From positions 1-64,000 of the forward strand of contig SVGQ01000001.1 of the NCBI GenBank assembly GCA_015056245.1: a DNA stretch of 64,000 nt. Reading direction: 5' to 3'. The position numbers were made by a program, and so were the translations under genes. The notes below the pieces were generated by a model. It did not search any database and was not told where the DNA came from. It saw only the letters and a program-made list of their open reading frames with translations. This DNA comes from Clostridiales bacterium (GTDB taxonomy: Bacteria > Bacillota > Clostridia > Christensenellales > Aristaeellaceae). Below, one piece after another: positions 58,808-64,000 of the stretch; the stretch's first letter is position 1, and each line of letters begins with the position of its first letter.

Positions 58808-61162
58808 TTATCCCAGAATGGCTTTGGTCACTTCGGCTGCCTGCCGTGCATCGGCAGCGTAGCGTACGCCCAGCTTTTCCGCATAGTCCGGGGTCACCAC
58901 TGCGCCGCCCACCATGATAGCTGGCGGATTGTCCAGAGCATTCAGCTGATGAATGGTTTCTTCCATGGCGGGCAAAGTGGTGGTCATCAGCGCGGACAGG
59001 CCCACCAAACGGATGCCCTCGCGGGTCACCGCCTCCACGATGACCTCCGGCGGCACATCGCGGCCTAAGTCAATCACTTTGTAGCCGTAGTTTTCCAGAA
59101 CGGTTTTGACGATGTTCTTACCGATGTCATGGATATCGCCCTTCACGGTGGCAATGACCAGCTTGCCTTTTTCCACGGGCGTTTCGCCGCCTTCGCTCAT
59201 GGCGGCGCGGATGACCTCAAACACAGCCTGAGCTGCCTGCGCGGCTCCCAATAGCTGGGGCAGGAACAACCTGCCGCTTTCGTAGTCGGTGCCCACTTTG
59301 TCCAGCGAAGGGATCAGACGGCTTTCCACCAGCGACATGCCGGTTTCAGCGCCCTCTGCCAGCAGTTTGTTCGCCGCTTCGGAGGCCTCTTTTTTCAGGC
59401 CCCGGTAAATGCTCTCTTCCAGCGAAAGGGATGTCCCCGCATTCTGGGCGGTGGCGGGCATTTCCTGCGCAAAACGGGCTACATAGGCGGCGCATTGCTT
59501 GTCCTCACAGCAAAGTACCCGATGGGCGGCAATGGCGTCCATCAGTTCCTTCTGGTTAGGGTTGATGATGGGCAGGGTCAGTCCGCAATGGAGAGCCTGC
59601 ACCATAAAGGTTTGGGTGATGAGGGGCCGGTTGGGCAGACCGAAGGAAATATTGCTGACGCCCAGCACGGTATTCAGCCCCATGTCGTAACGAATGGTGC
59701 GCAGGGCTTTCAGGGTTTCAGCAGCTTGCTCCTGCTGGGCTGATACCGTCAGCGCTAAGCAATCGATCCACAAATCCTCATCCGGGATACCAATTGCGTT
59801 GGCAGATGCCTGTATCCGCCTGGCAATAGCGATGCGCTCCTCGGCGGTGGCGGGCAAGCCCTTTTCATCCATGCACAGCCCCACGACAGAAGCGCCGTAC
59901 TTTTTCACGATGGGCAGCACCGTTTGCAGGGATTCCTCCGACCCGTTGACCGAATTGACCGCTGCCTTGCCGTTGTAGACCCGGAGGGCCGCTTCCAGCG
60001 CGGCAGGGTTGGTGGTATCCAGCTGCAAGGGCAGCGGCACAACGCTTTGTAACTTCTTGACCACCTTGGGCAGCAGGGTGACTTCGTCCACCCCGGGCAT
60101 GCCCACGTTCACATCCAGAATGTCCGCGCCAGCATCCATCTGTTCCACAGCCAGCGAGGCTACGTAGTCCAGATCCTCTTCCAGCAGGGCTTGCTTGAGC
60201 CGCTTTTTGCCCGTGGGGTTGATGCGCTCGCCAATGACCCGCACGCCGTCAACGATCACCGTGCGGGTGGGGGAGCAGACGAAACTGTTTTTTTCAGCGG
60301 CGCGGGCGGCAGGCTGACGGCTCGCAAGCGCATCCCGCAGGGCCCGCAGATAATCCGGGCTGGTACCGCAGCAGCCGCCCAGCAGGGTAGCGCCGGCCTC
60401 CACGCAATCCAGCATGGCCTGTGCGTACTGGGCAGGGGTCAGGTCGTAGCTGCCGTCCACGGGGTTGGGCAGGCCTGCATTGGGTTTAGCGATGATGGGC
60501 AAAGTTGTGTGTTTCGCCAGTTCCCGGATAAAAGGCGCAGCTTGCACCGGACCCAGCGAGCAGTTGATGCCGATGGCATCCGCACCAAGGCCTTCCAGCG
60601 TATGGGCCATGGCAGCCAGCGTGCATCCGGTGAAGGTGCGCCCGGTGGCTTCAAAGCTCATGGTCACCAGCACGGGCAGATTGGTATTCTCCTTGACCGC
60701 CAGCAAAGCCGCCTTGGCTTCGTAGAGATCGGTCATGGTCTCAATCACTGCCAGATCTGCGCCGGCAGCCGCGCCAGCCTTCGCCATCTGGGCAAAGAGG
60801 GCATAGGCTTCCTCAAAAGTGAGAGTGCCCATGGGCTCCAGCAGCTCGCCCAGCGGCCCGATATCCAGCGCCACCAGCGCGTCGGTGCCCTGCGTAGCGG
60901 CTTTTGCCAGCTTCACTGCCGCAGGGATCACATCCTCCGGAGAAAGACCGGTGGGAGCCAGTTTGTGGGCATTGGCACCGAAAGTATTGGTATAAATGAT
61001 GCGGCTGCCTGCCTCCACATAGGTGCGATGGATGGCAGTGACAGCCTCCCCTGCGGTCAGGTTCATTTCCTCGGGCTGCATGCCGGGTTTCAGTCCGTTC
61101 TGCTGGAGCAGGGTGCCCATGGCACCGTCCAGCTGGATTAGGCCTTGATCAAAGAGAATCAC
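58808..61162 (-). CDS. metH: B12-dependent methionine synthase lacking the activation domain
   Basis: A 784-residue MetH with three of the four classical modules: the homocysteine barrel ('LDGAMGTLLQQNGLKPG', zinc cysteines in 'GINCSLGP' and 'LGGCCGTSPDYL'), the pterin-binding barrel ('VRVIGERINPTGKKRLKQAL', 'DILDVNVGMPG') and the cobalamin cap and Rossmann domains ('KGDIHDIGKNIVKTVLENYGY', the B12-coordinating His). The C-terminal AdoMet activation domain is absent; the preceding gene supplies it separately. The GTG start overlaps that gene by 14 bp. Confidence 0.95.
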   Translation of the reverse strand: MILFDQGLIQLDGAMGTLLQQNGLKPGMQPEEMNLTAGEAVTAIHRTYVEAGSRIIYTNTFGANAHKLAPTGLSPEDVIPAAVKLAKAATQGTDALVALDIGPLGELLEPMGTLTFEEAYALFAQMAKAGAAAGADLAVIETMTDLYEAKAALLAVKENTNLPVLVTMSFEATGRTFTGCTLAAMAHTLEGLGADAIGINCSLGPVQAAPFIRELAKHTTLPIIAKPNAGLPNPVDGSYDLTPAQYAQAMLDCVEAGATLLGGCCGTSPDYLRALRDALASRQPAARAAEKNSFVCSPTRTVIVDGVRVIGERINPTGKKRLKQALLEEDLDYVASLAVEQMDAGADILDVNVGMPGVDEVTLLPKVVKKLQSVVPLPLQLDTTNPAALEAALRVYNGKAAVNSVNGSEESLQTVLPIVKKYGASVVGLCMDEKGLPATAEERIAIARRIQASANAIGIPDEDLWIDCLALTVSAQQEQAAETLKALRTIRYDMGLNTVLGVSNISFGLPNRPLITQTFMVQALHCGLTLPIINPNQKELMDAIAAHRVLCCEDKQCAAYVARFAQEMPATAQNAGTSLSLEESIYRGLKKEASEAANKLLAEGAETGMSLVESRLIPSLDKVGTDYESGRLFLPQLLGAAQAAQAVFEVIRAAMSEGGETPVEKGKLVIATVKGDIHDIGKNIVKTVLENYGYKVIDLGRDVPPEVIVEAVTREGIRLVGLSALMTTTLPAMEETIHQLNALDNPPAIMVGGAVVTPDYAEKLGVRYAADARQAAEVTKAILG

Positions 61163-61862
61163 AACGTTTTCCGTCCTTTCTGATGGTGCAGGTGTTTCTA
61201 AGGTTGCAATAGGCGCAGCCCCGGATCTTCGCCCCCTGAGGCAGATGGGACAGCCCCACGATGGCGGTTACGGTTTTGGATGGGTTCATCAACAGACTGG
61301 CAGACAGGTGAACGCCTGCCTGCCGGGTGGCATCCAGCGCTTGCAGGATCGCCGGTTGCAGGCTCAGGGGCAGGTCCCCGTAGCCCGGAGAAAACCGGTC
61401 GGTCAGGTATAAACCGGGCAATTGCTTACGGATGTCCTGCTCGATGCGATCGCAGGCTTCTTCCACCAGCACATTGCCGCAGGCATCCAGTATGGCAGCC
61501 TGCGCCATGTCCCGGGCTTGCTGGGTGCGCAGCAGGGCATCAAAGGGCGCGCCAAGGGTAGCCAGCAAAAGAACCGCCTGATGGCAATCCCGCAAAAGAG
61601 AAGCAGCCAGCTGCCCGGTCAGGGTGAATACAGGCTGGTGAGCGGCATCCAGCAGGACGATGGTTCCATCTGCTTCGTGCTGCAAAGGGAAGATGCGGTA
61701 CAGTTGCTTGGGGATGATCTGCGTTTCCAGCTGTGACAGCGTTTGCTGGGCAGATTGCCGCAATGCTGATACAGCGGCTTGCGCGTCAGAGGACTCAGCC
61801 GATGTGCCAGCAGCCTTTCCAGCACCCAGATAGCGCAGCACCTCGTTGATGCGTTCCTTCAC
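61149..61862 (-). CDS. MetH reactivation (AdoMet-activation-like) protein
   Basis: A 237-residue stand-alone relative of the MetH activation domain: 'RYLGAGKAAGTS', 'LLATLGAPFDALLRTQQARDMAQAAILDACGNVLVEEACDRIEQDI', 'DRFSPGYGDLPLSLQPAIL' and the Cys-rich end 'GCAYCNLRNTCTIRKDGKRC', which resembles the activator's RxxxGY and C-terminal block. It should reductively methylate inactive cob(II)alamin on the neighbouring MetH. The GTG start at 61862 follows GGAGGG and overlaps the NUDIX stop codon (GTGA). The longer frame upstream is an artefact. Confidence 0.85.
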   Translation of the reverse strand: MKERINEVLRYLGAGKAAGTSAESSDAQAAVSALRQSAQQTLSQLETQIIPKQLYRIFPLQHEADGTIVLLDAAHQPVFTLTGQLAASLLRDCHQAVLLLATLGAPFDALLRTQQARDMAQAAILDACGNVLVEEACDRIEQDIRKQLPGLYLTDRFSPGYGDLPLSLQPAILQALDATRQAGVHLSASLLMNPSKTVTAIVGLSHLPQGAKIRGCAYCNLRNTCTIRKDGKRCDSL

Positions 61863-62380
61863 GGGCAGCCCTCCAGAAAACACTTCAGCGCGGTATACTC
61901 CCGTTGATAAGAACCCCGCTTTTCTTCGCTGGTGGCGGCGTATTCCTCGTGGCGGGAGAAGATCTCCAGCGCCTTTTGCAGATCCATCCATTCTGCCACC
62001 AACCCCCGACGGGCTTCTGCCTCGGTCAGGGCTTGTTTTCTTTGCCCCGTTGGGCTGCACAGGAAGTAATAGCTGATGAACAGCCAGTCCTCATAATGCT
62101 CCCGCAGGCACAGAAGCGGCTTTTCGACCCGCGCGATCACACCGGTTTCTTCTTCGATTTCCCGCAGGCAGCAGGCTTCCAGCGTCTCGCCGTCCTCCAG
62201 CCCTCCGCCGGGGATCAGATACCAGCCGGAGTTCAGTTCGTGGGAGATCAGCATTTCGTCACCACGGAGCACAATGCCCCGGCAGCCCGCCCGCACATGG
62301 GTATAGGTGGGGTGGGCATTGGCACCGGTAATGTGCATTACCGGGTAGCCCGCAAAAGCGGCAGGGATTTCAATATCCAT
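61859..62380 (-). CDS. NUDIX hydrolase in the methionine operon
   Basis: A 173-residue protein with the NUDIX box 'GGGLEDGETLEACCLREIEE' followed by ETG. The N-terminal 'HITGANAHPTYTHVRAGCRGIVLRGDEM' and C-terminal helix differ from the NUDIX at 40275. Start 62380 follows CGGAGG. It lies between the AEC permease (40 bp upstream) and the MetH activator (overlap four bases). Its substrate is unknown; a link to methionine or folate metabolism is only suggested by position. Confidence 0.85.
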   Translation of the reverse strand: MDIEIPAAFAGYPVMHITGANAHPTYTHVRAGCRGIVLRGDEMLISHELNSGWYLIPGGGLEDGETLEACCLREIEEETGVIARVEKPLLCLREHYEDWLFISYYFLCSPTGQRKQALTEAEARRGLVAEWMDLQKALEIFSRHEEYAATSEEKRGSYQREYTALKCFLEGCP

Positions 62381-62420
62381 GGAAAACCTCCGGTCGGAAT
62401 CATGCGCAGTCAAAAGGATA

Positions 62421-63338
62421 TCAGGCAAACACGACTACCAGCACCACGTACAAAAGGATGCTGATCAGCGTCAGCAGGGACAGGGCGGAGGAAATATCCG
62501 CCCGCTCTTCCTCCACATCAGCAAAGATGGGCAGCACATAGGGCGGCGGCAGGATCAGCATCATCCAGAGCGCGCCGGTATGCATGATATTGCCCAACAG
62601 GTGGTTGACCACCAGCAGAAGACCCAGCACAATGGCGGATACCACCAGCCGCAGCCCCACCAGCGACAGGGTCTGCTTCCAGCGCACTTCGGTGAATACC
62701 AGATCATAGCCGATGGCCAGCAGGATGATAGCGCTGGTGGGCGCCGCCACAAAGCTGGTGATGGCATCTACGATGCTGCTTACGCCGGAGGGCTTCAGCG
62801 CGCTGTACAGGCCGCTGACGCCTACGATCAGGCCAGCGATGATGGCCCAGACCGTGGGGGAGGTAACGGCTTCGTGCCATACGCCTTTCAGGCCGCCCTT
62901 GCCAGCCAGCAGGGCTTTGTATACAGTAAACACAAACAGCACCTGTCCCAGATCCACAATGGCAAAGGCAGGGCGTTCCGCTTCGGAAAACAGAATGGCG
63001 AAGAGGGCATAGCCCAGCATACCGGCTTCAAAGCCAGCTGCCATAAAGGGCGACAGCCTTCCTTTGATGCCGAACAGCTTACAGCCGGCGAATCCCAGAA
63101 ACAGCGCCAGCAGGCAGGCTGCGAACAGGCTTACTGGAATGGAAATACTGCTCAGGCTGTACTCAGCGGTGGCAAAAGCCGAGAACATAACCGCAGGCAG
63201 GGTGATGTTCACCGCCACGGATTTCAGGGTATTGACCCCCTCACGGGACAGCAGGTTGGTTTTGCGGCAGAGCATACCCAGTCCCAGCATGATGAAAACC
63301 GGCAATGCTTTTTCCAGAATGCTGACGATATCGATCAT
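62421..63338 (-). CDS. AEC-family auxin efflux carrier-like permease
   Basis: A 305-residue protein with about ten membrane helices in the AEC pattern: 'ALPVFIMLGLGMLCRKTNLLS', 'LKSVAVNITLPAVMFSAFATAE', 'LYSALKPSGVSSIVDAITSFVAAPTSAIILLAIGYDL'. AEC proteins export or import small organic acids or amino acids; no substrate is evident. The ATG follows AGGAGG. As the first gene of the minus-strand set it may be cotranscribed with the methionine genes. Confidence 0.92.
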   Translation of the reverse strand: MIDIVSILEKALPVFIMLGLGMLCRKTNLLSREGVNTLKSVAVNITLPAVMFSAFATAEYSLSSISIPVSLFAACLLALFLGFAGCKLFGIKGRLSPFMAAGFEAGMLGYALFAILFSEAERPAFAIVDLGQVLFVFTVYKALLAGKGGLKGVWHEAVTSPTVWAIIAGLIVGVSGLYSALKPSGVSSIVDAITSFVAAPTSAIILLAIGYDLVFTEVRWKQTLSLVGLRLVVSAIVLGLLLVVNHLLGNIMHTGALWMMLILPPPYVLPIFADVEEERADISSALSLLTLISILLYVVLVVVFA

Positions 63339-63496
63339 ACGATGACCTCCTGTTTTGAAAAACAGTATAATAGGAAACACTTCACCTCAGTATACCATAG
63401 AAAAGCGGCTGTGTATCGCCCTGCAGCCCGGTTTTGCCAAAAATACCAAAGAGAAACCAAGTGGATTGTATCCAAAAAAGTTTCATCATTTTAGGC

Positions 63497-63525
63497 TTGT
63501 ATTTCGGAGATTTCCATGCTAAAAT
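63497..63525 (+). promoter_or_regulatory. promoter of the last gene
   Basis: TTGTAT (63497-63502), 17-nt spacer, TAAAAT (63520-63525), about 55 nt before the ATG at 63584. Confidence 0.65.
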
Positions 63526-63583
63526 GCTCAAAACTTGCGGAAAAAAAGATCCTATTCCGTAAAAGAACGAGAGGAACTTGCAT

Positions 63584-64000
63584 ATGGATATTCTCAATCA
63601 GCCCAAGGGTTTTGTGCTGGATCAGGATGCTGGCTATTTTCAGAATGCCGGTGTGAGCGTGATGGCATTCAGCGATTTCTACGCGGCAGGTCATCAGAGC
63701 GGCGTGAGCATTCTGATGCATGGTCACCGGGTGGCTACCAACGGCGATGTGCGCTTTGAGCAGACGCCGGGTCAGTGGCAGCCTCTGCCCAAGCAGCAGG
63801 AGCGGGTAATGGAAGGCAACACCATTGCCACCACCATGCATTACCCGGATATGGAACAACATTTGCGGGGCTTTAACCCGATGATTTACCCGGATTATGA
63901 GTTCAGCTACACCGTGCGCGTCACAGGCATGGGTGAATCGGTTGTGGTGACGGTGGATCTGGATAAGCCCATCCCGGCAGACTATGCTGGCAAAATGTGC
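63584..64000 (+). CDS. unknown protein, partial (possible carbohydrate-active enzyme N-terminus)
   Basis: The frame starts at ATG 63584 behind GAGAGGAAC and runs off the window; 139 codons are visible ('MDILNQPKGFVLDQDAGYFQ', 'GHQSGVSILMHGHRVATNGD', 'PDYEFSYTVRVTGMGESVVV'). It has no signal peptide and looks beta-rich. The 'EFSYTVRVTGxGE' region recalls N-terminal beta-sandwich domains of some glycoside hydrolases in gut Clostridia, but this is not a firm match. Confidence 0.5.
   Translation, partial: MDILNQPKGFVLDQDAGYFQNAGVSVMAFSDFYAAGHQSGVSILMHGHRVATNGDVRFEQTPGQWQPLPKQQERVMEGNTIATTMHYPDMEQHLRGFNPMIYPDYEFSYTVRVTGMGESVVVTVDLDKPIPADYAGKMC

Noticed and set aside
56981..63400. SAM, cobalamin or T-box riboswitch for the methionine operon
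   Set aside because: I looked for the GGGTGGNACCGCG T-box end and B12/SAM core motifs upstream of the operon and before metH and found none; the operon's promoter is also unresolved.

Overview
The window looks like a chromosomal segment of an anaerobic Clostridia-class Firmicute, probably from a gut or rumen. The gene sets and orders fit this: polA/nrdR/ylmC-ymxH, plsX-acpP-rnc-smc-ftsY, an Arg/Lys/Orn decarboxylase next to tmk, TIGR01440 (YwlG) and TIGR04086 proteins, a class A RNase P RNA, and ribosome sites of the AGGAGG type. GC is moderately high by eye. Carbohydrate genes (GH5, GH130, rhamnulose-1-phosphate aldolase) fit a plant-polymer environment. No genus can be assigned from the sequence alone. 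No rRNA, tRNA, CRISPR array, prophage or complete insertion sequence was seen.

Layout. 1-2.4 kb: start of polA (minus), nrdR, a YlmC/YmxH protein, rnpB (minus) and a small NTF2-like gene. 2.8-7.7 kb: secreted L,D-transpeptidase, HAD hydrolase, M19 dipeptidase and a GMP-synthase-like protein whose glutaminase half has lost its catalytic motifs. 7.9-20.6 kb: a 1221-residue membrane-anchored beta-propeller protein, then plsX, acpP, rnc, smc, ftsY, a DUF975 membrane protein, a SpoU methyltransferase and a YwlG homologue. 20.7-25.2 kb: a small secreted protein, a decarboxylase, a HAD phosphatase-thymidylate kinase fusion and mnmA. 25.4-31.7 kb: a ROK regulator and a complete branched-chain amino-acid-type ABC transporter (livK-H-M-G-F). 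31.9-40.8 kb: a CPT-like kinase, TIGR04086, yajC, a 964-residue repeat protein overlapping an acyltransferase, rfbA, rfbB, a GNAT and a NUDIX. 40.8-49.1 kb: GH130 phosphorylase with a LacI regulator, GNAT, a two-subunit chromate transporter, an M32 carboxypeptidase, rhaD and a secreted GH5 glucanase. 49.4-56 kb: arginine biosynthesis argG-C-J-B-D-F (argG carries a one-base frameshift; argH is not here). 56-63.4 kb: two small genes, then a minus-strand methionine operon: AEC permease, NUDIX, MetH-activation protein, B12-dependent MetH and a homocysteine methyltransferase/MTHFR fusion. A partial unknown gene closes the window.

The most unusual signal lies between genes. Two intergenic elements (2484-2704 and 12954-13148) are homologous over about 200 nt and fold into the same series of five hairpins. 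Three stems differ by paired changes that keep the helix, and length changes break every shared reading frame, so they look like structured RNA rather than coding sequence. These two elements and a third, different insert (5006-5169) each lie between two near-identical copies of a stem-loop. The stem-loop differs from locus to locus but is duplicated within each locus (17, 32 and 36 bp). This suggests a family of small elements that enter, or duplicate, 3'-end stem-loops.

Most transcription units have a readable sigma-A promoter with a 17-nt spacer, and many have clear intrinsic terminators. These are listed and were used to choose several start codons (TTG, GTG and CTG starts are common).
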